In this document: positions 27,700 to 36,790 of the stretch, piece by piece
How the letters are laid out: each line of letters opens with the position of its first letter
Numbering within the stretch: the first letter of the stretch is position 1
DNA from: Halobellus limi
GTDB taxonomy: Archaea; Halobacteriota; Halobacteria; Halobacteriales; Haloferacaceae
Length of the DNA: 64,000 nucleotides
Assembly (NCBI RefSeq): GCF_004799685.1
Contig: NZ_CP031311.1
Span: 1,736,001 to 1,800,000 of the forward strand
Direction of reading: 5' to 3'
Notes under the pieces: generated by a model
Databases searched by the model: none
Seen by the model: only the letters and a program-made list of their open reading frames with translations
Told to the model about the DNA's origin: nothing
Made by a program: the position numbers and the translations under genes

Positions 27700-28844
27700 G
27701 TTTCGACTTCGCAGCCCGCGTCGAACGGGTGGAACCGAGCGCGACGCTGGCAATCAGCAACAAGGCGAGCGAACTGGAGGCGGAGGGCGTCGACGTCGTC
27801 GACCTCTCGGTCGGCGAACCCGACTTCCCGACGCCGGAGAACATCGTCGCGGCCGGCCAGGACGCGATGGACGCCGGACACACCGGTTACACGTCCTCGA
27901 ACGGGATTCCGGCGCTTCGGGAGGCGATCGCCGCGAAGCTCCGCGGCGACGGCATCGACGCCGCGAGCGAGGAGGTCATCGTCACGCCCGGCGGCAAGCA
28001 GGCGCTCTATGAGACGTTCCAGACGCTCATCGACGACGGGGACGAGGTCGTCCTGCTCGACCCCGCGTGGGTCTCCTACGAGGCGATGGCGAAGCTCTCG
28101 GGCGGCTCGCTGAACCGCGTCGACCTCGCGCCGTACGACTTCCAGCTCGAACCCGCGCTGGAGGACCTTTCGGAAGCAGTCTCGGACGACACCGAACTCC
28201 TCGTCGTCAACTCGCCGTCGAACCCGACGGGCGCGGTCTACTCCGACGAGGCACTCGAAGGCGTCCGCGACCTGGCCGTCGAGCACGACGTCACCGTCAT
28301 CTCCGACGAGATCTACCAGCAGATCACCTACGGGGTCGACCCGACGAGCCTCGCGACGCTCGACGGGATGAGCGAGAGAACGGTCACGATCAACGGCTTC
28401 TCGAAGGCGTACTCGATGACGGGCTGGCGGCTCGGCTACCTCCACGCGCCCGAGTCGCTGATCTCCCAGGCCGCGAAGCTGCACTCCCACTCGGTGTCGT
28501 GCGCCGTGAACTTCGTCCAGCACGCCGGCCTCGAAGCGATCGAGAACACCGACGAGGCGGTGACTGAGATGCGCGACGCGTTCCGCGACCGCCGCGATAT
28601 GCTCGCGGATCTCTTCGCCGACCACGGCGTCGACGTCCCGGTCGGCGACGGCGCGTTCTATATGATGTTGCCCGTCGCCGATGACGATCAGGAGTGGTGC
28701 GCCGGCGCGATCGAGGACGCCCACGTCGCGACCGTTCCGGGCTCGGCGTTCGGCTCGCCCGGCTACGCGCGGATCTCCTACGCCGCCAGCGAGGAGCGAC
28801 TCCGCGAGGCGGTCGATCGGCTCGCCGAGCACGGCTACATCTAG
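27696..28844 (+). CDS. pyridoxal-phosphate aminotransferase class I/II (AspB-like)
   Basis: A 382-residue fold-type I aminotransferase. The PLP-binding lysine is Lys237 in NGFSKAYSMTGWRLGY. Other cofactor contacts are NSPSNPTGA (residues 172-180) and ISDEIYQQITY (202-212), and the substrate carboxylate-binding arginine is in GYARISYAA near the end. It belongs to the aspartate/aromatic-acid subgroup Ib, so aspartate, alanine or aromatic amino acids are possible. The overlap with ribH is a conserved-looking junction, but no functional link with riboflavin is known to me. Confidence 0.9.
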   Translation: MSFDFAARVERVEPSATLAISNKASELEAEGVDVVDLSVGEPDFPTPENIVAAGQDAMDAGHTGYTSSNGIPALREAIAAKLRGDGIDAASEEVIVTPGGKQALYETFQTLIDDGDEVVLLDPAWVSYEAMAKLSGGSLNRVDLAPYDFQLEPALEDLSEAVSDDTELLVVNSPSNPTGAVYSDEALEGVRDLAVEHDVTVISDEIYQQITYGVDPTSLATLDGMSERTVTINGFSKAYSMTGWRLGYLHAPESLISQAAKLHSHSVSCAVNFVQHAGLEAIENTDEAVTEMRDAFRDRRDMLADLFADHGVDVPVGDGAFYMMLPVADDDQEWCAGAIEDAHVATVPGSAFGSPGYARISYAASEERLREAVDRLAEHGYI

Positions 28845-28921
28845 TCGGCATCGCTGCCTTCTGGACGACTTCCCCCGACCGATCCGCGTTTCTTCCCGCC
28901 GCTCAGCCCGCCGGACACAAC

Positions 28922-28930
28922 CTATTTTAT
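28922..28930 (+). promoter_or_regulatory. TATA element of the MATE gene
   Basis: CTATTTTAT is centred 27-28 bases before the TTG at 28954. A GTG at 28933 in the same frame would lie inside or before the transcription start, so this promoter decides the start codon. Confidence 0.55.
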
Positions 28931-28953
28931 CCGTGCACGCGCACCGTCGAGCG

Positions 28954-30330
28954 TTGCTTCCCCGCCTCGACGACAGGGCGCGTTCGGTCGGGAGAGAGGC
29001 CCTCGACCTCGGGTGGCCGGTCGCCGTCCAGCAGACGCTCAACACGCTGATGCGGACGGTCGACATCCTCGTCACCGGCTTCTTCTCACCGGTCGCGGTC
29101 GCGGCGATCGGACTCGCGGACCTCTACTCGCGCATCCCGCTCCGGATCGGGATGGGCCTCGGAAGCGGGGCGATCTCCCTGTCGAGCCAGGAGACGGGCC
29201 GGGAGTCGACGGCGACCCGGGACCGCGCTGTCTCTCAGGCGCTGCTCATCGGGGCTCTCTGTGGACTCCCGCTCGTCGCCGTCGGCCTGCTGTTCAGCGA
29301 GGCGCTGATCGCGCTGCTCGGTGCCGACGCCCCCGTCGCGCGGGAGGGCGGCCGCTACCTGACGATCGTGTTCGCCGCCGCGCCGATGCGGATCGTCGGC
29401 TTCGTCGGCGCGCGGGCGCTGCAGGGGAGCGGCGACACCCGCACCCCGATGGTGATCAACGGCGGGGCGACGGGGCTGAACATCCTCCTCTCGATCACGT
29501 TGGGGCTGGGACTCGCGGGGGCGCCGCGCCTGGGGATCGTCGGCGTCGGCGTCGCCACGGCGGTCGGCCGGACCGTCGAGGCCCTCCTCGTCGTCGGCGT
29601 GCTCCTCAGCGCGCGCACGTCGCTGTCGCTGGCCCGGCCGCGCGGACTGCTCCTCACTCGCCAGTTGCTCGAAGTGAGCGTCCCCGACATCGCCGGCGGG
29701 CTGAGCACCGAGGTCGCGAACTTCCCGTTCAACTCGCTCGTGCTGCTCTTCGGGACCGAGGCGAACGCCGCCTACCACATCGGAAAGCGGATCTACCAGC
29801 AGTTCACCGCCCCGCTGTTCAGAGCGTTTCGCACCGTCTCCAGCATCCTCGTCGGACAGGCGTTGGGGGCCGCGCGCCCCGACGAGGCGCGTTACACCGC
29901 CCGCGCGATCTCGGGGTTCAGCCTCGCCGCTCTCGGGGCGATGGGCGTCCTGCTGTTCATCGCCGCGGAACCGCTGGCGACGCTCTTCACCCGGGACGCC
30001 GCGACCGTCGGGTTCGCGACCGACTTCAACCGCGCGTTCGCCGTCGCGATGGCCTTCATCGGGATCTACTTCCCCCTCTCGGGCGCGCTGAAGGGCGCCG
30101 GCGACACGCGGACGCCGTTTTACGCCGGGGTCGTCGGCTCGTACGTGTTCCTCCTGGGCGCGTCGTACCTGTTCGCGGTGGTCCTCGACTTCGGGCTCTC
30201 CGGCGTGTACCTCGGCATCGTGCTCTCGTACGTCTCGCGAGCGGCGATCGTCGGGGTCGCGATCCGCAGCGACGACTGGACGGACCTGGCCGCGCGGATG
30301 ATCGCCGAGCGGGACTCGGCGGACGGGTGA
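28954..30330 (+). CDS. MATE family efflux transporter
   Basis: A 458-residue, twelve-helix exporter of the MATE superfamily (DinF-like). The two internally repeated halves show RALQGSGDTRTPMVING near residue 155 and GALKGAGDTRTPFYAGV near residue 375. These drive drug or metabolite export with sodium or proton entry. The TTG at 28954 is chosen because of the TATA element 27 bases upstream. It is related to, but not identical with, the MATE fragment at the start of the window. Confidence 0.88.
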   Translation: MLPRLDDRARSVGREALDLGWPVAVQQTLNTLMRTVDILVTGFFSPVAVAAIGLADLYSRIPLRIGMGLGSGAISLSSQETGRESTATRDRAVSQALLIGALCGLPLVAVGLLFSEALIALLGADAPVAREGGRYLTIVFAAAPMRIVGFVGARALQGSGDTRTPMVINGGATGLNILLSITLGLGLAGAPRLGIVGVGVATAVGRTVEALLVVGVLLSARTSLSLARPRGLLLTRQLLEVSVPDIAGGLSTEVANFPFNSLVLLFGTEANAAYHIGKRIYQQFTAPLFRAFRTVSSILVGQALGAARPDEARYTARAISGFSLAALGAMGVLLFIAAEPLATLFTRDAATVGFATDFNRAFAVAMAFIGIYFPLSGALKGAGDTRTPFYAGVVGSYVFLLGASYLFAVVLDFGLSGVYLGIVLSYVSRAAIVGVAIRSDDWTDLAARMIAERDSADG

Positions 30331-30353
30331 GGCGGCCGCCGTGGTCCCGCGGT

Positions 30354-31712
30354 TCACTCGCCGTCGCCGACGGCGTCGTCCAGTTCCGAGAGGCGTTCCC
30401 GGAGTTCGGCCGGCGAACCCGCGAACAGCCGGCACATCGCTTCCTTCCCCACCGCGCCGCGGTCGTATATCGCGTCGGGCACCGATTCGCGGCCGCGCAT
30501 CGCGCGCTCGACGGTCCAGGCCATCGTCCCGCCCGCCCGCGCCTCGGTCGGGTCCGCGTCGGGTTCGGTGGTCCTGTCGACCTCGACGGCGTCGAACCGC
30601 TCCTCGACCGCGGCGGCGACGGTGTCGTCGAGGCGGACGTTGGCCGCGGCGCCGAGGGTCGGATCGCGATCGCGAGCGGCGAGCAGGAGCCGAGCGACGT
30701 GGCTCGACGCGCCTGGCCGGACGTCGCCCGTCGCGGCGACGCCGTCGACGGTCCGGTGGAGTCGCCCCTCGACGGCGGCCACCTCCTCCGTCGAAACCGC
30801 GTACGGCGTCGCGACGGCGACGTTCAGCCCGACCTCGGGGACGAGCGCGGAGACGTCGCGGTCACAGAGCGCGCGAACCACGCCCCTCACTGACTCTACC
30901 GCGTCGTGCCGGGCGGCGTCGTTGCGGACCCCCGCCAGGTGGTGGACGGATCCGGCCCCCCCGCCGACGTCGAGGCCGTACCGGACCGCCCGGTCGACGA
31001 GCGCCTCCGCGCGCCCGACGGCGGCGTGGAGGTCCTCGCCGCCGGCGAGCCCCGCGGCGACGGCCGAGGAGAGTGTACAACCGCTTCCGTGGGTGTTCGC
31101 GGTGTCGACGCGGCGCTTCCGGAACGTCCGCGTCTCGCCTCCGGAATAAAGGACGTCGACGAGTTGGTCCTCGGCGAGGTGGCCGCCGGTCACGAGGACG
31201 GCGTCGGGGCCGTCGTCGGCGATGGTCTCGGCGGCCGCGCGCATCTCGCGCTCGCCGCCGACGTCGACGCCGGCGAGGACCGCCGCTTCGGGGAGGTTCG
31301 GCGTGACGAGCGTCGCCCGGGGGAGCAGTTCCGTCCGCAGGGTCGCCTCCGCCTCGGGAGCGAGCAGTCGGTCCCCGCTCTGGGCGACCATCACCGGGTC
31401 GACCACGAGCGGGAAGTCGTAGCCGGCGAGGCAGTCCGCGACGGTCTCGATGATCGCCGCGGAACTGAGCATCCCCGTCTTCGCCGCACCGACGTCGAAG
31501 TCCTCGGCGACGGCGCTGATCTGTGCCTCGATCACGTCCGTCGAGACGTCTTCGACGGCCTCGACGCCGCGGGTGTGCTGCGCGGTGACGCTCGTGACCG
31601 CGCTGGTGCCGAAGACGCCCAGCGCCTCCATCGTCTTCAGGTCCGCCTGCACGCCGGCGCCGCCGCCGCTGTCCGACCCGGCGACCGTGAGCGCGACGTC
31701 GCGGTCGGTCAT
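30354..31712 (-). CDS. bifunctional hydroxymethylpyrimidine (phosphate) kinase / thiamine-phosphate synthase ThiD-ThiN
   Basis: A 452-residue fusion. Residues 1 to about 260 are ThiD, a ribokinase-fold kinase that phosphorylates HMP and HMP-P ([19 protein letters not shown] at the start; [20 protein letters not shown] with the anion hole and catalytic Asp region near residue 210). Residues from about 270 are ThiN, the archaeal thiamine-phosphate synthase ([35 protein letters not shown]). It ends the tenA-symporter operon, its ATG overlapping the preceding stop as ATGA. The longer open frame upstream is discarded. Confidence 0.92.
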   Translation of the reverse strand: MTDRDVALTVAGSDSGGGAGVQADLKTMEALGVFGTSAVTSVTAQHTRGVEAVEDVSTDVIEAQISAVAEDFDVGAAKTGMLSSAAIIETVADCLAGYDFPLVVDPVMVAQSGDRLLAPEAEATLRTELLPRATLVTPNLPEAAVLAGVDVGGEREMRAAAETIADDGPDAVLVTGGHLAEDQLVDVLYSGGETRTFRKRRVDTANTHGSGCTLSSAVAAGLAGGEDLHAAVGRAEALVDRAVRYGLDVGGGAGSVHHLAGVRNDAARHDAVESVRGVVRALCDRDVSALVPEVGLNVAVATPYAVSTEEVAAVEGRLHRTVDGVAATGDVRPGASSHVARLLLAARDRDPTLGAAANVRLDDTVAAAVEERFDAVEVDRTTEPDADPTEARAGGTMAWTVERAMRGRESVPDAIYDRGAVGKEAMCRLFAGSPAELRERLSELDDAVGDGE

Positions 31713-31858
31713 CGCTCGGCCCTCCGGCCGGCGCTTCTCGCCCGCCTCTCGGTCACGTCTTCCCGAAGCACGACCCACAGCAGACAGCCGAAGGTGACGA
31801 CGACCGACGCGAGGCTTCCCCAGACGAGCACCGCGAAGGCGCCCGCACCGAGAGTCAT
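31709..31858 (-). CDS. 49-aa single-membrane-span partner of the symporter
   Basis: A 49-residue protein consisting of one hydrophobic helix (residues 2-30) and a strongly basic tail ([13 protein letters not shown]). It overlaps the symporter gene by ATGA at its start and thiD-thiN by ATGA at its end. This tight coupling and its composition suggest a small accessory subunit of the sodium symporter, like those described for some SSS transporters, but this is inference from context. Confidence 0.75.
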   Translation of the reverse strand: MTLGAGAFAVLVWGSLASVVVTFGCLLWVVLREDVTERRARSAGRRAER

Positions 31859-33399
31859 CGGTCCACCCCCGTTCCGCCGTCCACGACGGCGTTCCCGTCC
31901 TCGGGACTCCGAGCCGACCGATCGTCGAGCGAGTGGACCTCCGACGCGAGCGAACCGCCGTCGAACCGGCTGTCGGTCGCCCGCCCCGCGACTACCGAGA
32001 GGACGGCCGAGACGGCCGCCGCGCCAGCGAAGGCGTGGACGAACGAAGCGCCGGGGAGGATCGGGCCGACCACGGGGAGACCGGTCAGAGCGCCGTGGAA
32101 GGTCGGGAAGTAGGCGAGTCCGACGGCGAGTCCCAGGACGCTCGCGACCAGGGCGCCCCACTGGGTGGCTCGTTCGGAGTAGAGCCCGTGCAGGAACGGA
32201 ACGAACGTCGCGGCCCCGAGCAGGTCCGCCAGCAGGAACAGCTCGAGGACGCTGTATCCCTGTGCGCCGACGGTGATCGCACCGGCGGCGACGACCGCGG
32301 TGAGCCCGCGAGCGACCGCCTGGAGGGTTCGTTCGTCGGGGTCGTCGAGCACGCGGGACAGGTCGACGGTGACGAGGCTCGCCAGCGCGTTGAACATCGT
32401 GTCGGCCGAACTCGTCACGAGCAGGACGACCAGCACGACGACGGCCAGCGTCGCCCACTCGGGGAGCGCCTCCGCGACGACGAGGAAGAAGGCGACGCTC
32501 GCGTTGCCCTCCGCGAGCAGCCCCAAACCCGCGGCGGCGACCCCGAACAGCCCCGCGAGCAGGATCATCGGGACGCCGGCGATCGCTGCGGCCGCGAACC
32601 CGCGGCGGACGGCGGCGTCGCTCTCGGCGGCGAAGACGCGCTGCCACTGGCCCTGGTTGAACACGTTCGCGCCCGTGATGCCGATCGTCACGAACGCCCC
32701 GAAGGCGACCCCCGGCAGGAACGTCGGATCGAGGAGGTCGGGGTTCGTCGCGAACACCGCGGCGTGTATCTCGCCCGGACCGCCGAGTCCCAGGACGACC
32801 GCCCCGAAGCCGACCGCGAGCAGCGGCAGGACGACGAGCGTCTGGACCGTGTCGGTGAAGATGCTTGCGACCAGTCCCCCGTAGCCGGTGTACGCGAGTA
32901 CGAACGCGCCGATGGCGCCGGCCGTGACCCAAGTCGGCACTCCGGCGACGTACGCGAGAGCGCCCGAGGCGGCCGTCATCTCCGCCGCCAGGAAGATGAA
33001 CATGTAGAACGACGCGATAGCGACGGCGTAGGCGTACATCCACGCGCCGTAGCGCGCGTAGACGTATTCCGTCAGCGAGTGCCCCCGGGGAATGGACTCG
33101 CGGATTCGCACGCCGACGGAGACGAAGAGCAGGAGCGGGACCGCGCTGCCGATCGCGTAGCCGAGGACCGCCGCCACGCCGCCGAAGGCCGCGCCGGCCT
33201 CGGCGGGGCTGAACAGGATCCACGCGCCCATCCCGGAGGCGACGAGCGTGGCCGCCGTGCCGCCGGTGCCGGTCGACCCCCGGGCGCTGACGTAGTCCTC
33301 GACCGAGAGCATCCGCCCCCGCGAGTAGAGCAGCCCCGCGACGGTTACGCCCGCGAGCGTCAGCACCGTCGCGCCCAGTGCGAGCCCGGCTTCGACCAC
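31855..33399 (-). CDS. sodium:solute symporter (SSS family), probably for a thiamine precursor
   Basis: A 514-residue membrane protein of the SSS/LeuT-fold family with about thirteen helices. The family features are the early SARGSTGTGGTAATLVASGM region, YTGYGGLVASIFTDTVQTLV near residue 165, and VTSSADTMFNALASLVTVD with the serine/threonine sodium ligands near residue 330. It lies between tenA and thiD-thiN in one operon, so uptake of thiamine, HMP or a related pyrimidine is the best guess. The GTG at 33399 follows the tenA stop by one base. Confidence 0.87.
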   Translation of the reverse strand: MVEAGLALGATVLTLAGVTVAGLLYSRGRMLSVEDYVSARGSTGTGGTAATLVASGMGAWILFSPAEAGAAFGGVAAVLGYAIGSAVPLLLFVSVGVRIRESIPRGHSLTEYVYARYGAWMYAYAVAIASFYMFIFLAAEMTAASGALAYVAGVPTWVTAGAIGAFVLAYTGYGGLVASIFTDTVQTLVVLPLLAVGFGAVVLGLGGPGEIHAAVFATNPDLLDPTFLPGVAFGAFVTIGITGANVFNQGQWQRVFAAESDAAVRRGFAAAAIAGVPMILLAGLFGVAAAGLGLLAEGNASVAFFLVVAEALPEWATLAVVVLVVLLVTSSADTMFNALASLVTVDLSRVLDDPDERTLQAVARGLTAVVAAGAITVGAQGYSVLELFLLADLLGAATFVPFLHGLYSERATQWGALVASVLGLAVGLAYFPTFHGALTGLPVVGPILPGASFVHAFAGAAAVSAVLSVVAGRATDSRFDGGSLASEVHSLDDRSARSPEDGNAVVDGGTGVDR

Positions 33400-33400
33400 T

Positions 33401-34084
33401 CTAGACCACCTCCGGACCCGCTCGCTCGTGCGGCCACCGCTCCTCGGTGTAGGCCATCTCCCAGAAGGCGTGTTCGAGTTCGGCGCTCCGGCGGAAGGCG
33501 GCCTCCATCTCCTCGCGGAGCGACGGATGCTCCTCGGCGCAGCGGTCGACCAACCCGCGCATCCAGGCGACGGACTCGCGGAACGCCTCGCTCGTGTACT
33601 TCTCGATGAAGGGCGTGTATCGGTGCTCGCCGTCGGCGCGGTCGGCCATATGCTCGGCAACGTCGAGGTACCCCCGTCCACAGGGGAAGATGGCCGCCGC
33701 GCCCACCGGAAGGGGACTCCCTCGCGCCGTCCGGAGCAGGAAGTCGGTGTACGCCTCGCACGTCGGCGTCTTCCGAACGTCCGTGAGGTCCGCGGCGGTG
33801 AGGCCGTGCTCGGCGGCGAAGGACCGGTGGAGGTCCATCTCCTCGTCGACGATGGCGTTCGCCACCTCGAAACAGTGCGCCATCGTCCCCTCGTCGGTCG
33901 CCTTCGTCCCGAGGATCGCGAACGTCCGCGCGTAGTCGAGCAGGTACAGGTAGTCCTGTTCGAGCCAGGTTCGGAACGCCGCCTCGTCGAGGCTGCCGTC
34001 GGCCAGCTCGCGGACGAACGGGTGTCGCTTCTGTGCGTCCCAGAGACTCTCCCCGGTTTCGAGGAGGTGGTCGCTGAAGCCCAT
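33401..34084 (-). CDS. tenA: TenA-family aminopyrimidine aminohydrolase / thiaminase II
   Basis: A 227-residue all-helical TenA protein that salvages thiamine breakdown products by turning aminopyrimidine into HMP. The catalytic cysteine is Cys135 in AAIFPCGRGYLDVAEHM, at the same number as in Bacillus TenA; the paired acidic residues are in SAELEHAFWEMAY near 204. The ATG at 34084 has the TATA element AATATATAAC about 30 bases upstream (34111-34120). It leads the salvage operon tenA, symporter, small subunit, thiD-thiN. No thiamine riboswitch was seen in the leader. Confidence 0.9.
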   Translation of the reverse strand: MGFSDHLLETGESLWDAQKRHPFVRELADGSLDEAAFRTWLEQDYLYLLDYARTFAILGTKATDEGTMAHCFEVANAIVDEEMDLHRSFAAEHGLTAADLTDVRKTPTCEAYTDFLLRTARGSPLPVGAAAIFPCGRGYLDVAEHMADRADGEHRYTPFIEKYTSEAFRESVAWMRGLVDRCAEEHPSLREEMEAAFRRSAELEHAFWEMAYTEERWPHERAGPEVV

Positions 34085-34267
34085 ATCCGTCCGGAGCCTC
34101 AGCCGCCGCGAATATATAACTGACGAATACAACCAAGTAATATCGAAGTACACGGCCTCCCGGTCCGATGAGTTCGGTTCCGGAGGTCGTCGGGTCCCGG
34201 GGGCTCGCCGACGCCAGCCGCAGCATTCCGACTCGGGTCTTATCGGCTCCCCGGCGGCTCGACGCCG

Positions 34268-35949
34268 TCAGTCCGCGGCCGCGGAAGGCGCGCCCGGCTC
34301 CACGTCGGGGACGACGCCCTCTTCGGTCCACCCGCGGGCCTCGTAGTAGTCGTCCAGCGCCGTCTCGAAGCCCTCGATGTCGTAGGGGAGCCGGTCGTCC
34401 GCGCGGTCGAAGCCGCGCTGGTTGTTGAAGTGTCGCTCCAGTTCGACGACCCGCGACCCGACGTCGAGGAGGTCCTCGTAGTCCGCGTCGAACAGCGCCT
34501 CGAAGCGGTCCGGCGTCATGAAGTCACGCGAGAACCGGCAGACGACCCCGCAGTCCTCGAGCGCCCGCGCGTTCTCCAGTTCGACGAGCTTCTCGGCCTT
34601 CGCCGCGTCGAGGCCGTCGGGATCGAACGCGTCCTGGCGCGGGACGAGCGGGTACTCGTAGGCGTAGAAGGTCGCGTACATGTGGTCCGCACCGCGGTTG
34701 GCCGTCGCGAACGAGAGTCCCTGCCCGTTCAGCGCGCGGCCGTCGTGAGCGGGGAACTCCAAGCCCTTGACGGTCCAGTTCTCGATCCCCAGTTCCTCGT
34801 GGGCGCGGTCGATCCCCTCCGCGAGCGTGTCGCCGACGCCCTCGCGCGCGGCGATCTTCTCGACGGTCTCGCGGACGAGTTCCGCGTCGCCGAAGGCGTC
34901 CTCGCTGGCGAGGTAGCCGGCGACGGTGTCGCCGCAGGAGATCACGTCCAACCCGAGGCGGTCACACAGCTCGTTCGACCGCATCACGTCGACGATGTCG
35001 TCGACGCCGCAGTTGCTGCCGAAGGACATCACCGTCTCGAACTCCGGACCCTCCGTCTCGACGCCGGTGGCCTCGTCGCGGGTCGGGAGTTTGCAGGCGA
35101 ACGCACACTGCGAGCAGGTCCCCTTCTTGTACTTCTTCTCCTCGACGCGGTCGCCGTTGATCCCCTCCGCGCCCTCGAAGGACTGCTCGGCGAAGTAATA
35201 CGAGGGCAGCGCGTCGGTCTCGTTGGCGAGGTCCGTCACCGACGTCGTCCCCTGTCGCTTCATGATGTGGTCGTCGGTCGCGGCCTCCCGGTGGACCTCC
35301 ATCTGGACCGAGGGGATCTCGACGCCCGGGTCGGCGTCGCCCGCGAAGGTGAGGAGCTTGACGTTCTTCGCCCCTAGCACCGCGCCGAGGCCGCCGCGGC
35401 CGAACGCCCGCGACTCGCTGGTCATAATCGACGCGAACCGAACCCGGTTCTCCCCGGCGGGGCCGATGCAGGCCGTGTGCTCCGGTTCGAGCCCGTGTTC
35501 GTCGGCGGCGTAGGCGACGGTCTCGGGGACCTCCGCCCCCGCCAGTTCCGGCACCTCCTCGAACTCGACGCCGTCCTCGCGGACGTGGACCGCCAGGAGT
35601 TCGTCGCTCTCGCCGGTCACCTCCACCGCGGCCTGGCCCGCCCCGACGAAGTTCCGCGAGAGGAAGCCGCCGGCGTTCGACGAGAAGAGCCCGTCGGTCA
35701 GCGGCGACACGCCGGTACAGTTCATCCGACCGGTGAACGACATCCGCGACGCCTGCATCGGACCGGTCGTGAAAAACAGGCTGTTCTCCGGGCCGAACGG
35801 GTCCGCGTCGAACGGGATCCGGTCGTGTGCGAGCGCCGTCGCCACCCCCGACCGCCGACGAACTCGGCGAGCGTCTCCTCGATCGGTTCGGTCGCGGTCT
35901 CGCGTGCACCCACGTCGATCGTACGAAGCGGTCCCTGCGTGTGCAACAT
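34268..35949 (-). pseudogene. aldehyde:ferredoxin oxidoreductase (tungsten), frameshifted near its start
   Basis: A tungstopterin AOR-family enzyme that oxidises aldehydes to acids with ferredoxin. The first 35 residues (MLHTQGPLRTIDVGARE, ending in EFVGGRG) are read from the ATG at 35949, then the frame breaks at a run of five G (plus-strand C at 35845-35849). The next frame continues with VATALAHDRIPFDADPFGPE and on to 34268. With one more base the product would be 560 residues. The iron-sulfur ligands are present as CSQCAFAC plus the distal CGVVC. A TATA element (35972-35980) lies 27 bases before the ATG. The rest of the gene is intact, so error or recent mutation are both possible. Confidence 0.85.
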
Positions 35950-35971
35950 ACGAATTTCAACTCGGGGCTCG

Positions 35972-35980
35972 ATAATAAAA
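35972..35980 (-). promoter_or_regulatory. TATA element of the aldehyde oxidoreductase gene
   Basis: On the minus strand TTTTATTAT is centred 27 bases before the ATG at 35949. This confirms that the N-terminal fragment, not an internal ATG after the frameshift, carries the true start. Confidence 0.55.
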
Positions 35981-36003
35981 TGGTGGCATAGATGTGCCGG
36001 TGT

Positions 36004-36636
36004 TCAGACGACCCCGACCGCCCTGACGGGGGCACCGTCGCCGCCGAGCGCCAGGGGGTAGGCCCGGAGTTCGAACCGGTCTTCGACCGCATCCAGACCG
36101 GTGAGGTTCTCCAGGACGAGACAGTCGGCCTCGAGCAGCGCGTGGTGGGCGGCGAACCCCTCCGGTTCGCCGTCGTCGGCCGCCGGCGTCGGCGTCGGAT
36201 CGGGGTTCAGCGTGTCGGAGGCGACGGCCAGTCCCCGATCGGCACACCGCCGTGCGGCCGCCGGCGAAAGGTACGGGTGATCGGCGTATCGGTCGGACCC
36301 CCAGTGGTCGTCCCAGCCGGTCCAGAGCACCAGACACTCCGCCTCGGTCGCGGGAACGCGCGCTGCGGGGATCGGTTCGCGCGCGCCGAGGTCCCGGCAG
36401 TCGACGCGCACCGCGTCGAAGACGAACCGGTCGAGGGGGTAGTCGTCGAGCGTCTTTCCGTCCGGAACCACGTGCGAGGGGGCGTCGACGTGCGTTCCCG
36501 TGTGGCTGCCCAGGTCGACCGACGAGACGCGGTAGCCGTCGGCGTCGTGCGACGCGTGGTCGTGAACTGCCACGTCCGGGTCCCCCGGATACGTCTGCAT
36601 TCCCGTCTCGATCGGATGGGTCAAATCGACGTGCAT
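36004..36636 (-). CDS. cyclase family protein (kynurenine formamidase-like metal-dependent hydrolase)
   Basis: A 210-residue hydrolase of the cyclase/kynurenine formamidase superfamily, which cleaves amide or lactone bonds using a divalent metal. The signature LGSHTGTHVDAPSHV supplies the metal-binding His-x3-His-x-Asp set, and DLTHPIETGMQTYPGDP is the usual N-terminus. A second start at 36672 adds 12 residues and has a TATA element (about 36690-36698) close upstream, so the start is uncertain. It is divergent from the sodium symporter gene, with an NrpR-type operator between them, so a nitrogen-release role is possible. The substrate is not known. Confidence 0.83.
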   Translation of the reverse strand: MHVDLTHPIETGMQTYPGDPDVAVHDHASHDADGYRVSSVDLGSHTGTHVDAPSHVVPDGKTLDDYPLDRFVFDAVRVDCRDLGAREPIPAARVPATEAECLVLWTGWDDHWGSDRYADHPYLSPAAARRCADRGLAVASDTLNPDPTPTPAADDGEPEGFAAHHALLEADCLVLENLTGLDAVEDRFELRAYPLALGGDGAPVRAVGVV

Positions 36637-36726
36637 TCGAGCGGTGGTTCGTGCTACGGGTACGTAAGCCATGTCACTCGCCACCACAATTTTTATATGT
36701 GTCGTCTCACTCTGCTTCTCTTGATA

Positions 36727-36742
36727 TGGTAATACATTACCA
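36727..36742. promoter_or_regulatory. candidate NrpR operator GGTA-N6-TACC (divergent promoter)
   Basis: TGGTAATACATTACCA is a perfect inverted repeat (7-base arms, 2-base centre). Its core at 36728-36741 is exactly GGTA-N6-TACC, the form of operator reported for NrpR in Methanosarcina. It lies about 50 bases before the symporter start and overlaps the AT-rich segment that is the best candidate for its TATA box, so a bound repressor would block that promoter. Confidence 0.6.
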
Positions 36743-36790
36743 CCATCGGTGTCGGGCGGGCGATCGGTTCTCCGACCGGGGTGATCGGCC

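Noticed and set aside
28954-30330. The two MATE genes as a duplicated mobile unit
   Set aside because: They share only family motifs; flanking DNA shows no terminal repeats, target duplications or transposase.
34085-34140. Thiamine pyrophosphate riboswitch before tenA
   Set aside because: The interval between the TATA element and the ATG is too short, and the conserved riboswitch core sequences are not present.
35722-35949. A separate small gene starting MLHTQGPLRTID
   Set aside because: Its first 35 residues are the missing N-terminus of the aldehyde oxidoreductase; after the homopolymer the frame is nonsense.
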